NCBI RefSeq assembly: GCF_012927165.1
Contig: NZ_JABBGA010000022.1
Span: forward strand, 24,958 to 88,957
DNA length: 64,000 nt
Origin: Zoogloea dura
GTDB lineage: Bacteria > Pseudomonadota > Gammaproteobacteria > Burkholderiales > Rhodocyclaceae
Direction of reading: 5' to 3'
The position numbers and the translations under genes are program-made. Under the pieces are notes generated by a model. It searched no databases. It saw only the letters and a list, made by a program, of their open reading frames with translations, and was not told the origin of the DNA. Below, piece after piece: positions 25,140 through 35,929 of the stretch. Each line of letters opens with the position of its first letter. The first letter of the stretch is position 1.

Positions 25140-26061
25140 TTAGAGCGCACACACCATGTCGCATCCCCTACGCAAGAAGTTCGAGAAGAAGATTCAGCGG
25201 GTACTTGCTGCTGGGTTTGAACATCAACTCCTTGGAGCGGCATTCGACAATCTTGATGAGTCAGGGCCACTCTGTTTCAATAATTTCTCCTATGCGCTGA
25301 GAGAGCTTCTTAGGCATGTGTTTCACCGCTTGGCAGCAGACGAACAAGTGAAAGCATGCTCATGGTTCAAAGTGGACAAAACTGCAAAAAGCGGAATCAC
25401 CCGCGCACAAAGAGCCACCTATGCCATTCAAGGTGGTCTCTCAGATACATTCGTTTCGAAAAAACTTGGAATCGATGTTGGTGCGGTTCGCAAACAATTG
25501 CTAGACGCAATTGAGGTCCTGAACAAGCACACACACATTGAGCCTTCCACATTTGGCATCAATCTAACCAAGACCAATCGTCTCGCCACTGAATGCTTGG
25601 AGGCTACCCATTACTTTGTCGAACACATCGCCATGTGCAGAACTCAAGTAGCTGAAGCTCTGGCCAATCATATCGACCATCATCTGCTCAATCATGTCAT
25701 TTCCGAGACGATTGACTCAATCGACGAATTGGCTACGCACCACTGGATAGACGAAGTCTACGTGAATGAAATAGAGGTGGTTGAAATAGGCCCCCATGCT
25801 ATCGAGTTAGCTGTGGATGGGACCATCGGTTGCGGGCTCCAGTACGGCTCTGACTCCGATGTTAGGAACGACATTGGCGCTGTTATGTCCACCTCATTTC
25901 CATTGCGCGCGGAACTGACGGTACAACTCGTTCGCCCGTTGGGAAAAGAGGCCACCGTGGGGAAGTTTAAGGTCGATACGAGCGACTGGTATGAATAAGT
26001 GCACTCTAACCCATTCCACCGGATCTGCGCGAAAAGCAGCGCAAGCCGGTGAATTCAGACG
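25140..26061 (+). mobile_element. Integron-type gene cassette 1 (probable nuclease)
   Basis: The cassette starts at the crossover point of GTTAGAG (25139/25140) and ends at that of GTTGGGA (26061/26062). Its attC R'' box CTCTAAC (26004-26010) is the exact complement of its own leading GTTAGAG, as the recombination mechanism predicts. The single ORF begins 16 bp after the boundary. The cassette is visibly less GC-rich than the flanks. No integrase gene is in the window. Confidence 0.75.
25156..25998 (+). CDS. Probable pPIWI-associating-nuclease-like protein in an integron cassette
   Basis: A 280-residue protein with no signal peptide. The N-terminal half has FSYALRELLRHVFHRLAADE and TRAQRATYAIQGGLSDTFVS followed by a helical segment. 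The C-terminal half (about 185-280) is beta-rich. The first half recalls a family annotated as predicted pPIWI-associating nuclease; this is from memory and not a confirmed hit. It is the only gene of cassette 1, lower in GC than the chromosome, and next to a SIR2-like cassette, so an anti-phage or plasmid-defence role is plausible but unproven. Confidence 0.5.
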   Translation: MSHPLRKKFEKKIQRVLAAGFEHQLLGAAFDNLDESGPLCFNNFSYALRELLRHVFHRLAADEQVKACSWFKVDKTAKSGITRAQRATYAIQGGLSDTFVSKKLGIDVGAVRKQLLDAIEVLNKHTHIEPSTFGINLTKTNRLATECLEATHYFVEHIAMCRTQVAEALANHIDHHLLNHVISETIDSIDELATHHWIDEVYVNEIEVVEIGPHAIELAVDGTIGCGLQYGSDSDVRNDIGAVMSTSFPLRAELTVQLVRPLGKEATVGKFKVDTSDWYE

Positions 26062-26067
26062 TTGGGA
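26004..26067 (+). other. attC recombination site of cassette 1
   Basis: An R'' box CTCTAAC, an imperfect stem CACCGGATCTGCGC / GCGCAAGCCGGTG around GAAAAGCA, AATTCAGAC, and an R' box GTTGGGA. It is very similar to the site at 27127-27192. The layout with unpaired bases in one arm is typical of attC sites. Confidence 0.78.
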
Positions 26068-27186
26068 AGCCAAACCCTCTGATCGCCGTACTTGGCTCTG
26101 CCAATGAAATTGCGCTATGACATAGCTCCGGATTTGTCAAAAAGCAGCATGCTTGCTTTTGCTTCCCTAGCTAAAGCGATCCATCAAAAGAAGCTGACTT
26201 TAGCCTTAGGAGCAGGCGTGTCAGCATCATCAGGCTTGCCCCCTTGGATAGTCTTACTTCGTCGAATTGCTTCGACATATTTAACGCATTGGGAATTCGA
26301 TAAATGCCGTGGCAAGGCTAATAATAGCCGTCCACCCAAAGATCTTTCTATTGCCTTTTGGAATGAATATCACTGGAGCGATACAACAAAGAAAATCGCA
26401 AATGAGTTCGTTGCGCAAGAGGATGCGTTGCGGCTAGCTCAGATGGTAAAGGCGCGAGTGCGTCCACATGATTGGATGTATTTGGTGCGCAAGTCACTAT
26501 ATGGCGATGATCCGCTTCCAGCCCCTTCCACATTGCTCATTGGGATTGCGGAATTGTGTGCAGGAGACGTCGGCAACACTGAAATACTCAGCTATAACTA
26601 CGACAATCTTGCTGAAACGGCGTTACAGCGATTGGGAGTTCGGACGGACTGCATATGGCAGCCTTCAGCATCTAGGAAGGTAGGTGTCGTACCAATTTAC
26701 TATCCCCACGGGCATCTCAAATGTGGCGGCGGTCCCACAGTCTCAATTGTCTTAGGCGAAGATGACTACAGCGAATATGCTATTGATCAATTGGGGTGGA
26801 GGAGCTCCGTACAACTAAGACAGTTTTCAAGCACTACGTGTCTATTCCTTGGGTTTTCATTGACTGACGCTCAAGTTAGACGGCTGCTTTGGGTCGCAAA
26901 GAGGTCAGGTGGAGCACGCCATTACGCATTTCTTCCCTCCGCAAAAAACAAGGACGATAAAGCTGAGATGCTCGAATCACTTTTTGATGCACAACTGCGG
27001 GATATCAACGTAAATGTAATTCGCTACTGCGCGGGTAACGATGGGCGAGACCACTCGAGACTTGTTGAGCTTGTTACACTACTTCGTGACCTTCGAAATA
27101 TTCCTAGCTTGCTTTGGACATGACACGCCCAACCCATCATCCACCGGACCTGCGCGAAAAGCAGCGCAGTCCGGTGAATTCAAACG
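26062..27186 (+). mobile_element. Integron-type gene cassette 2 (SIR2-like)
   Basis: This runs from the crossover in GTTGGGA to that in the terminal GTTCCTG. Its attC R'' box GCCCAAC complements six of seven bases of its leading GTTGGGA. The one ORF begins about 40 bp in and ends four bases before the attC site, the compact layout expected of a cassette. Confidence 0.75.
26104..27123 (+). CDS. SIR2-like NAD-binding protein in an integron cassette
   Basis: A 339-residue protein of the SIR2-like superfamily. The nucleotide-binding motif LALGAGVSASSGLPPW is near residues 32-47. SYNYDNLAETAL supplies the conserved Asn and Asp, YYPHGHL holds the candidate catalytic His, and CLFLGFSLTDAQVRRLL lies near the end of the domain. 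SIR2-like domains in several anti-phage systems hydrolyse NAD+. The ATG at 26104 was preferred over a TTG at 26092. No partner effector is next to it apart from the cassette 1 gene. The defence role is inference from the family and its cassette location. Confidence 0.72.
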   Translation: MKLRYDIAPDLSKSSMLAFASLAKAIHQKKLTLALGAGVSASSGLPPWIVLLRRIASTYLTHWEFDKCRGKANNSRPPKDLSIAFWNEYHWSDTTKKIANEFVAQEDALRLAQMVKARVRPHDWMYLVRKSLYGDDPLPAPSTLLIGIAELCAGDVGNTEILSYNYDNLAETALQRLGVRTDCIWQPSASRKVGVVPIYYPHGHLKCGGGPTVSIVLGEDDYSEYAIDQLGWRSSVQLRQFSSTTCLFLGFSLTDAQVRRLLWVAKRSGGARHYAFLPSAKNKDDKAEMLESLFDAQLRDINVNVIRYCAGNDGRDHSRLVELVTLLRDLRNIPSLLWT

Positions 27187-27192
27187 TTCCTG
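27127..27192 (+). other. attC recombination site of cassette 2
   Basis: An R'' box GCCCAAC, then a near-perfect stem CACCGGACCTGCGC / GCGCAGTCCGGTG with one unpaired base, loop GAAAAGCA, AATTCAAAC and GTTCCTG. The internal part differs from the first site at only a few positions. Confidence 0.8.
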
Positions 27193-27328
27193 ATGGTCCG
27201 CTTTTCGAAGTGGTACATTTCCGCTAAGGGTCGGTAGCTGTCTTTCATTGAGAGTGGTGATTCCGAAAGTCCCCGAGCCATCATCCAGCCCCCAGCCAGA
27301 TGATGGCCCCCAAAATCCTATATCACCC

Positions 27329-28288
27329 TCACCCCTCCAACGCCTCCTTCAACGCCTCCCCAATCTCAAACATATCCCCCACGATCCCGTACTTCGCGAC
27401 GCTGAAAATCGACGCTTCCGGGTCCGTATTCACCGCGACAATCGTCCCCACATGCTTCATCCCCGCCAGGTGCTGGATGGCGCCGGAGATGCCCATGGCG
27501 AGGTAGAGGCCGCAGTTGCTGGCGACTTTGCCGGATTGGCCGACCTGGCGGGATTTGGGGAGCCAGCCGGAGTCGGCGATGGGGCGGGAGCAGCACAGGG
27601 TGGCGCCGGCGGTTTCGGCGAGGTCTCGGAATTGCTGGATGTTGGCTTCTTCGCCAACGCCGCGGCCCACCGACAGGATGAAGTCCACGGTGGTGATGTC
27701 GATGTCGTTGCCGCTGGCGATCTCGATGTATTCGCCCGGTGCGCTGGTGGTGGTGACGGCCGGCGCGGCGATGCTGCGGGTGGCGGGGCTGGCGCTGCCT
27801 TCGGCGGGTTTGAAGACGGCGGGGCGCACGGTGAGGAGCACGGTGGCCTTGCCGGGGAAGTCCACTTCCACGTTGACCTTCTGGCTGTAGGCGGCGCGGG
27901 TGGCGACGAGGTCGCTGCCCTGGCATTCGATCTTGAAGACGTCGCTGGCGAAGCCGAGGCCGAGCTTGCCGGCCAGGGCGGCGGCGTAGGCGAGGCTGTC
28001 CACGGTGTGGCCGAGCAATACGACGGCGGGGGCGAGTTCGGTGATCAGGGCGGCGACGGCGGCTTCCTGCACTTCGGGGTTGAACTCGGCGAAGGGCGAG
28101 GCGACGGTGAGGATTTCGTCCACGCCCGGCAGCGACAGGGCCGGCACAAAGGCCTGGGCGTTGGCGCCGATCACCGCAACGGTGATGGGGCCGCCGAGGC
28201 CCTGGGCGGCGGCGATCAGTTCGAGGGACACGGGGCGCAGTTCGCCCTGGCGGTGTTCGGCGATGACCAGGATCTTGCTCATTTTCAT
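27329..28288 (-). CDS. etfA: Electron transfer flavoprotein, alpha subunit
   Basis: A 319-residue EtfA/FixB. The C-terminal FAD-binding signature [20 protein letters not shown] and [22 protein letters not shown] (overlapping parts, ~235-300) is clear. The start ATG overlaps the etfB stop (ATGA). With EtfB it takes electrons from a flavin dehydrogenase, here most likely trimethylamine dehydrogenase encoded upstream in the same operon, and passes them toward the membrane Fe-S protein. It is the last gene before the integron cassettes. Confidence 0.93.
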   Translation of the reverse strand: MKMSKILVIAEHRQGELRPVSLELIAAAQGLGGPITVAVIGANAQAFVPALSLPGVDEILTVASPFAEFNPEVQEAAVAALITELAPAVVLLGHTVDSLAYAAALAGKLGLGFASDVFKIECQGSDLVATRAAYSQKVNVEVDFPGKATVLLTVRPAVFKPAEGSASPATRSIAAPAVTTTSAPGEYIEIASGNDIDITTVDFILSVGRGVGEEANIQQFRDLAETAGATLCCSRPIADSGWLPKSRQVGQSGKVASNCGLYLAMGISGAIQHLAGMKHVGTIVAVNTDPEASIFSVAKYGIVGDMFEIGEALKEALEG

Positions 28289-29079
28289 GCTCCCTTGAAT
28301 TCGCGGATGATTTCGACGAGGCGCGCGGCCTGTTGGTCGGGGCTGCCTTCGATCATCTGGGCACGCCCCTTGGGCGGGATGTACATGCGGCGCACGCGGC
28401 TCAGGGAGGCGTCGACGCCCACCGTGCTGGCGGCTACGCCGAGGTCGCCCAGGCCGAGCACGTCGATGGGTTTGGCGTTGGCTTGCTTGATGCCGCGCAG
28501 CGAGGCGTAGCGCGGGGTGTTGATGCCGAGCTGGATGGTGAGCACGGCGGGGCATTGCAGGGTGACGGACTGGGAGACGCCGCCTTCCAGCTCGCGCTTG
28601 AGGCTGGCCTGGCGGGCGCCGGGGGCGTAGTCCAGGGCATTGACCACGGCGGCGTGGGGCCAGCCGAGTTCGCCGGCCAGGCCGATGCCGGTGGCGGCAA
28701 AGGCGTGGTCGGACGACTGCACGCCGGCAAACACCATGTCGGGGGCTTCCTTGCGGACGACGGCGGCGAGGAGGCGGGCCATCACGCTGCTGTCGGAGCC
28801 TTCGATGGCGTCGTCCCACACGCGCAGGGCGCGGTCGGCGCCCTTGGCGAGGCATTTGCGCAGGCTTTCGTCGACGCGCTCGGGGCCGATGGAGACGACC
28901 ACCACTTCTACGTCGCCGCTGCTGGCCTCCTTGATCTTCATGGCTTCTTCGAGGGAGTAGTCGTCCCACTCGTTGAGGTCGAAGAGCAGGAAGTCTTCAT
29001 CCACGTCGAGGCCGTCGGCGCGGATCTCGAAATCCTCGTCCAGGGCGGCCACCTGTTTCACGGCTACCAGTATTTTCAT
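28285..29079 (-). CDS. etfB: Electron transfer flavoprotein, beta subunit
   Basis: A 264-residue EtfB/FixA. The N-terminus MKILVAVKQVAALDEDFEI, the AMP-binding region and the signature LGINTPRYASLRGIKQANAK (about 185-204) are all present. It pairs with EtfA, encoded directly downstream with overlapping codons. TMADH-specific ETFs in methylotrophs are known electron acceptors of trimethylamine dehydrogenase, and tmd lies two genes upstream in the same direction. Confidence 0.93.
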   Translation of the reverse strand: MKILVAVKQVAALDEDFEIRADGLDVDEDFLLFDLNEWDDYSLEEAMKIKEASSGDVEVVVVSIGPERVDESLRKCLAKGADRALRVWDDAIEGSDSSVMARLLAAVVRKEAPDMVFAGVQSSDHAFAATGIGLAGELGWPHAAVVNALDYAPGARQASLKRELEGGVSQSVTLQCPAVLTIQLGINTPRYASLRGIKQANAKPIDVLGLGDLGVAASTVGVDASLSRVRRMYIPPKGRAQMIEGSPDQQAARLVEIIREFKGA

Positions 29080-29137
29080 GATGTCCTCTGCTGAGTCTGT
29101 GGTTTGAATGGGGTAGGAGCGAGGCCGGATCGGTGGA

Positions 29138-31297
29138 TCAGGCCATCGCGGGTGCTGCAGCCAGGGCGGCGGGGGCCGGGTCGGCGGCTTCGACGCATTC
29201 GGCGATCAGTTCGATGAGTTCGCGCACCACGAAGCGGCCTTCGCAGCCCGGGGTGGTCTTGAGGGCGTCCTCGAACATGGTCAGGTCCTTGGGGCAGGCC
29301 ACCACGAAGACGTCGATGTCGGGCAGGCCGGCGGCTTCTTTCATGCGGTTCTGGGCGGGCTTTTCCATGCCCACCGGGTCGGGGATCCAGATGCGTCCGC
29401 CGCCGGCGCCGCAGCAGAAAGAGTTATCGCGGTTGCGCGGCATTTCCACCAGGGTGCAGCCGATCAGGGCGAGCAGCTCGCGCGGGGCGTCGTAGCCCTT
29501 GTTGAAGCGGCCCAGGTGGCAGGGGTCGTGGAAGGTGACGCGGTGCGACAGGTGCTTCTTGAGGGTGAGGCGGCCGTTCTGGATGAGCTTGAGCAGCACG
29601 GTGCTGTAATGCTCGATCTGGAACAGGCCGCGCAGGGCCGGGTCGGCGAACTCGGGGTATTCGTTGCGGATGGTGTTGAAGGAGTGCGGGTCGGTGGTGA
29701 CGATGCGCTTGAACTCGCAGCCTTCCAGGGTGGCGATGTTGCTGCTGGCGAGGTGTTCGTAGAGGCCTTCCTCGCCCACCCGGCGCACGTCGTTGCCGGC
29801 ATTCAGCTCGCCGTCCAGCAGCAGGCCGAAGTCTTCGCCGGCGGCGTGGAGCAGGCGGGCGAAGGCCTGGGTGACCTTCTGGTTGCGCGGGTCGAAGGCG
29901 GCGTAGTCGCCGACGAACCACAGGGTCTCGACGGGTTCCTTGCGGGCGTCCTTCACCGGGAAGGGCAGGCCCTTGGTCCAGGCGCCGCGCTTGCGCTTGG
30001 ATTCGCCAAAGGAGTTGCCGGTCTTGTGGATGGTCTGCAGGGTCTTCTGCAGGATGGGTTCCATCTGGCCTTCTTCAACCAGCTTGCGGCGCATCTGCAC
30101 GATGATGGGCACGTGCTCCACCGCCACCGGGCAGATCTCCACACAGGCCAGGCAGGTGCGGCAGGACCACAGGGTTTCCATGAAGACCTGGCCGGGGCCC
30201 TTGCCGTGGATGGACAGCTCGGCCTTGTCGGGCAGGCTGCTGGCGGCCAGGGCGTGGTTGGCAAACTCGCGCAGGGACAGGATCACGTCGCGCGGCGACA
30301 GGGGGGCGCCCACCGTGCGGGCCGGGCAGGCTTCGTGGCAGCGGCCGCACTTGGTGCAGGCGTCCAGGTGCAGCAGGTTCTTCCAGGTGAGGTCGGTGAT
30401 GGCTTGGTAGCCGGCGGCTTCCTGGGTTTCGGGCACCTTGGGCAGGCGGCGGCCGGCCAGCGGGTCGCGGAACATCAGCGACGCAGAGGCGGTGAAGATG
30501 TGCTTGACCTTGGTGAAGGGGATCAGGGCGATGAAGCTGAGGGCCAGCAGCCCGTGAAACCACCACAGGCCGCCGCGCAGGGTGCCGGCCCCGCTGGCGT
30601 CGAGGCCGAGGCCCATCAGGCTGTGGGCGAGCAGGGCGCCGACGGGCGACCAGAAGCGGCTGTCCCACACGCCGGCATCGCCCGACAGCCACACCAGGCG
30701 GCTGGCTTCGAGCACGTAGCCGGTGATGCCGATGAGGATCAGCGTCCACAGAAAGGCCCAGTCTTCGCGGCGGTAGGCGCTGCGGTCGTAGTCCGGGTCG
30801 CCGGGCTGGCGGTCGGGGCGGGTGTAGTCGAGCTTGGGCAGGGCCATCCATTTGCGGCGGTACATCATGTACAGCAGGCCGCCGATGAGGCCCAGGCCGG
30901 CGAGGTCCAGCACCAGGGAGAAGAGCAGGTAGAAGCCGCCCTTCCAGAAGGTGATGCCGAACAGCGGCTTGAGGATGTCCACCTCCAGGGTGATGGTGGC
31001 GGTGCCGACGAACAGCGCGATGAAGCTGAAGAAGATCATCGCGTGGGCCGCGCCGGCAGCGTGGTCGCGGCGCTTGAGGGTGCGGTGGGTGAGCATGGTG
31101 CGGGCCATGTCCCCGAAGCGGGCGGCCAGCTGGCCCCACGATGCGTCGGGCTGGCCGCGCCGGTATTTGCGCACCTGCACGTAGCTGCCGTACAGGAAGC
31201 AGGCGATGGCCGCGTAACCGAAGGCGTAGAACAGGTTGATGGCCCAGGGGCTGAATTGCTCGAACAGGATTCGGGTGGTCTGTGCCGTCGCGTCCAT
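29138..31297 (-). CDS. Membrane-bound 4Fe-4S heterodisulfide-reductase-like oxidoreductase (DgcB-like)
   Basis: A 719-residue protein. Five or six TM helices fill about residues 15-290 (NLFYAFGYAAIACFLYG, FYLLFSLVLDLAGLGLIGG and others). Two ferredoxin motifs, CTKCGRCHEACP and CRTCLACVEICP, follow at about 330-420. A C-terminal CCG-type domain has HDPCHLGRFNKGYDAPREL and FCCGAGGGRIW. Members such as DgcB work with dimethylglycine or related demethylases and ETF. Here it probably carries electrons from Tmd/ETF to the quinone pool. The ATG at 31297 follows GAGGT and starts at the first TM helix. Confidence 0.85.
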   Translation of the reverse strand: MDATAQTTRILFEQFSPWAINLFYAFGYAAIACFLYGSYVQVRKYRRGQPDASWGQLAARFGDMARTMLTHRTLKRRDHAAGAAHAMIFFSFIALFVGTATITLEVDILKPLFGITFWKGGFYLLFSLVLDLAGLGLIGGLLYMMYRRKWMALPKLDYTRPDRQPGDPDYDRSAYRREDWAFLWTLILIGITGYVLEASRLVWLSGDAGVWDSRFWSPVGALLAHSLMGLGLDASGAGTLRGGLWWFHGLLALSFIALIPFTKVKHIFTASASLMFRDPLAGRRLPKVPETQEAAGYQAITDLTWKNLLHLDACTKCGRCHEACPARTVGAPLSPRDVILSLREFANHALAASSLPDKAELSIHGKGPGQVFMETLWSCRTCLACVEICPVAVEHVPIIVQMRRKLVEEGQMEPILQKTLQTIHKTGNSFGESKRKRGAWTKGLPFPVKDARKEPVETLWFVGDYAAFDPRNQKVTQAFARLLHAAGEDFGLLLDGELNAGNDVRRVGEEGLYEHLASSNIATLEGCEFKRIVTTDPHSFNTIRNEYPEFADPALRGLFQIEHYSTVLLKLIQNGRLTLKKHLSHRVTFHDPCHLGRFNKGYDAPRELLALIGCTLVEMPRNRDNSFCCGAGGGRIWIPDPVGMEKPAQNRMKEAAGLPDIDVFVVACPKDLTMFEDALKTTPGCEGRFVVRELIELIAECVEAADPAPAALAAAPAMA

Positions 31298-31427
31298 GGC
31301 GGCTACCTCATTGGGGAAGCATGCGGGTGTAGGGGAGGGCCCGGTCCGCCCGGCGGCGGGCGGTGTCGGGCGGGGTGCGCTGCCACGGCGCCTGCAGCTC
31401 CGAAGGGAGGAGGCCGCAGGGCCGGGA

Positions 31428-31456
31428 GGGCATTCCGTTGCCGCCACGGAATGCCC
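31428..31456 (-). other. Intercistronic stem-loop between tmd and the Fe-S gene
   Basis: A perfect 11-bp stem, GGGCATTCCGT / ACGGAATGCCC, with a 7-nt loop in the 189-bp gap between tmd and the downstream gene. Without a T-run it could protect the tmd transcript or act as an attenuator that lowers downstream expression. Confidence 0.5.
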
Positions 31457-31486
31457 CGCGCGGGGAGGCCGGGTGGCCTGGGCAGG

Positions 31487-33769
<2,283 letters not shown>

Positions 33770-33782
33770 CTACTCCCAAGGG
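33770..33782. promoter_or_regulatory. CTACTCCCAAGGG site upstream of tmd
   Basis: CTACTCCCAAGGG on the plus strand, about 90 bp before the tmd start. It shares CTACTCCCAA with the operator-like sites at 38671 and 42576, but its orientation relative to the gene is reversed and the right half is different, so it is a weak member of the set. Confidence 0.3.
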
Positions 33783-33839
33783 ATTAGACCCTCACCCTTG
33801 TGGGGTTTTTTGGTGCGCCAGGGGGTGGGAGGGGCGTGA

Positions 33840-33873
33840 ACGACATCGGGCGGCCGCAGCCGCCCGATGTCGT
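33840..33873 (-). terminator. Strong stem-loop after the first APC permease gene
   Basis: A 15-bp perfect stem, ACGACATCGGGCGGC / GCCGCCCGATGTCGT, with loop CGCA, 24 bp beyond the minus-strand stop at 33897. It separates the permease transcript from the tmd promoter region. No long T-run follows. Confidence 0.65.
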
Positions 33874-33896
33874 GTGCTTGCGCCGGAGCGCGTGCG

Positions 33897-35612
33897 TCAG
33901 CCGCCGCTGGTGGCGAGGTGGTGGAAGAACCACACGATGCCGACGCCCGCCGCGAGGGTGAGGTAGGGCAGGATGCCGGCCCGGTTGGAGACGCCTTCTT
34001 CGTTGGCCGACAGGTGCATGTCGTCCAGCATGGTGGCCGGGAAGACCCCCTTGTCCTGGATGAAGTGGCGGTAGATGAAGACCGGGATGATCAGGGCCGC
34101 GAAGAGCAGGCCGGCCTTCAGGGTGCCTTCGCCCCAGATGTCGGCGCCCATGCCCATCAGGGCCAGGTTGACGAAGCCGAGCAGGCCGCCGAGCACCAGC
34201 AGCACGGTGGGGGCCTTGTAGGGGCGGTCCCAGTTGGGGCGGTCGAGGCGGTGGATCCAGCCCGAGTGCAGGTTGAGGAAGTTGAACATGATGTAGCCGA
34301 CGTTGGAGGCGGCCAGCACGAAGACGTAGTCGGAGAGCAGCAGCAGGAGCAGGTTGAAGCCCAGGTCGGTCCACATCGCCGGGGTGGGCGCGCCGTGTTC
34401 ATTGACGTGGGACAGGTACTTGGGCAGCCAGCCATCCACCGAGGCCTGGTAGAGGGTGCGCGAGGAGCCGGCCATGGAGGTCATGATGGAGAGCATCAGG
34501 GCCAGCACCAGCATCACCATCATCACCGCTTCGATCAGCTTGCCGCCACCGATCATGCCCGACATGGCCGCCGCCACGCCCATGCCGCTGTAGATGTCGG
34601 GGGCCAGCATGCCGTCGTAGACCGCCGGGGTAGTGACCACGCCGTTGGCGTCGACCACCGCCGGGGTGACCATCTGGCCGAGGCCCAGATGGCCCTGGAA
34701 GGCCAGCGGGACGAGAGTGAACACGGCGATACAGAGCAGGCCGGAGAAGAAGATCGCCTTGAAGGTGTCGGTCTTGGGGTTCTTGAACTCGCGGGTGTAG
34801 CAGACCGCGGTCTCGAAGCCGTAGGTGGACCAGGCGGCGATGAACAGGCCACCCGCCATCAGGGTCCAGCCGGCGGTGTCCCAGGCGCCGTCGATGACCT
34901 TGCCGCTCCCATCGTGAGAGAGCGGGGCGAGCGGGAAGAAGTGGGCGCTGGGGGCGTCGCCGGTGAGCAGGGGGATCAGCCCGATCAGCATCAGCGGGAT
35001 GAGGGCGCTGACGCCGAGGATCATGGTGGTCTTGGCCGAGCGCAGGATGCCGCCGTGCTGGATGCCGAAGACGGTGAGCAGCACCATGGCGCCGAGCACG
35101 AAGGTGGCGTTGATGCGCAGGGACAGCCCGTCCTTGATGCCGCCGAGGTCGAGCAGGGTGATCTGCCAGGTGTTGATGGCGGCGTCGGCCGGGAACAGGG
35201 CGCTGAGGATGTAGCCGGCGGCGAGGCCCGAGCCGATGGCCAGCACCGGCGACCAGGCGAACCAGTTGCACCACACAGAGACCGGCGCCACGAACTTGCT
35301 GTAGCGCACCCAGGCCACGGCGCCATATACCGAGGCGCCGCCGGACTTGTGGGGGAAGAGGCCGGCGATTTCGGCGTAGGTGAAGGCCTGGATGAAGCCG
35401 AAGCCGATGGAGATCATCCACACCAGCCACGAGGGCTTGCCGACGGTGGCGGCAATGGCGCCGATGGAAAAGAGGACCAGGGCGGGCACGCCGCTGGCCA
35501 CCCAGAAAGCACCGCGCCAGTCGATCTTGCGGTGCAGACTGGCCTGTTGCGCGAGCACATCATCCGATAAATCTGCGGTGATGGCATCGACGATTTCTGC
35601 CGATTGAGCCAA
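33897..35612 (-). CDS. APC-family amine/amino-acid permease (copy 1)
   Basis: A 571-residue inner-membrane transporter with about 12-13 hydrophobic segments. It is closely similar to the copy at 42690-44378, sharing AFWVASGVPALVLFSIG, YAEIAGLFPHKSGGASVYGA and SSRTLYQASVDGWLPKYLSH. A TTG start at 35612 was chosen because AGGAG precedes it at good spacing and the conserved N-terminus begins right after; upstream in-frame codons run through the promoter. Between tmd and a dimethylamine monooxygenase module it probably imports a methylated amine or related compound; specificity is unknown. Confidence 0.85.
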   Translation of the reverse strand: MAQSAEIVDAITADLSDDVLAQQASLHRKIDWRGAFWVASGVPALVLFSIGAIAATVGKPSWLVWMISIGFGFIQAFTYAEIAGLFPHKSGGASVYGAVAWVRYSKFVAPVSVWCNWFAWSPVLAIGSGLAAGYILSALFPADAAINTWQITLLDLGGIKDGLSLRINATFVLGAMVLLTVFGIQHGGILRSAKTTMILGVSALIPLMLIGLIPLLTGDAPSAHFFPLAPLSHDGSGKVIDGAWDTAGWTLMAGGLFIAAWSTYGFETAVCYTREFKNPKTDTFKAIFFSGLLCIAVFTLVPLAFQGHLGLGQMVTPAVVDANGVVTTPAVYDGMLAPDIYSGMGVAAAMSGMIGGGKLIEAVMMVMLVLALMLSIMTSMAGSSRTLYQASVDGWLPKYLSHVNEHGAPTPAMWTDLGFNLLLLLLSDYVFVLAASNVGYIMFNFLNLHSGWIHRLDRPNWDRPYKAPTVLLVLGGLLGFVNLALMGMGADIWGEGTLKAGLLFAALIIPVFIYRHFIQDKGVFPATMLDDMHLSANEEGVSNRAGILPYLTLAAGVGIVWFFHHLATSGG

Positions 35613-35727
35613 TTTAATTCTCCTGATGGGGATATCGGTTTGGATGGAATTGAAATGTGTCGGCGGCGGGAATTGAATTGCCGGCCCGATCTCACCAATT
35701 TCGATCATGGTGCGGCGCATCACAATC

Positions 35728-35743
35728 ATACTTTGGTGGTACT
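35728..35743 (-). promoter_or_regulatory. AGTACCA-N4-AGTAT site upstream of APC copy 1
   Basis: On the minus strand this reads AGTACCACCAAAGTAT, about 116 bp before the TTG start. The same AGTACCA-N4-AGTAT pattern is found before the GcvT-like gene at 62343 in the same orientation. The inner CCAAAGT is also shared with the 18-bp sites at 38671 and 42576. Confidence 0.45.
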
Positions 35744-35856
35744 CCCATCAAATAAGCCAAATTGAATTATCCAATTGGCGTGACAGGAAAATGAAAGGGT
35801 CAGAAATAAGGGGGAATAAACGAAATTGCAAACGGAATTGCAGGGGGACGGCAGAA

Positions 35857-35891
35857 GGCAGCAGGGCCGCCAATTGGCGGAGCCTGCTGCC
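35857..35891 (-). terminator. Compound stem-loop after Dmm module 1
   Basis: Outer arms GGCAGCAGG / CCTGCTGCC enclose a perfect 14-base palindrome CCGCCAATTGGCGG. It begins about 40 bp beyond the stop of the haem-protein gene and probably closes that transcript, although a T-run is lacking. Confidence 0.55.
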
Positions 35892-35929
35892 AGAGGGGGC
35901 GGGCTATTCCGCCCGGTGGAGGTGGTGCT

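Larger units (their letters stand above)
35613..35929. other. Intergenic region between APC copy 1 and Dmm module 1
   Basis: A 317-bp gap without a gene. It holds the permease upstream region with the ATACTTTGGTGGTACT site (35728-35743), AT-rich sequence with CAATTGG words, and a long hairpin (35857-35891) behind the haem-protein gene. Nothing else is recognised. Confidence 0.6.
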
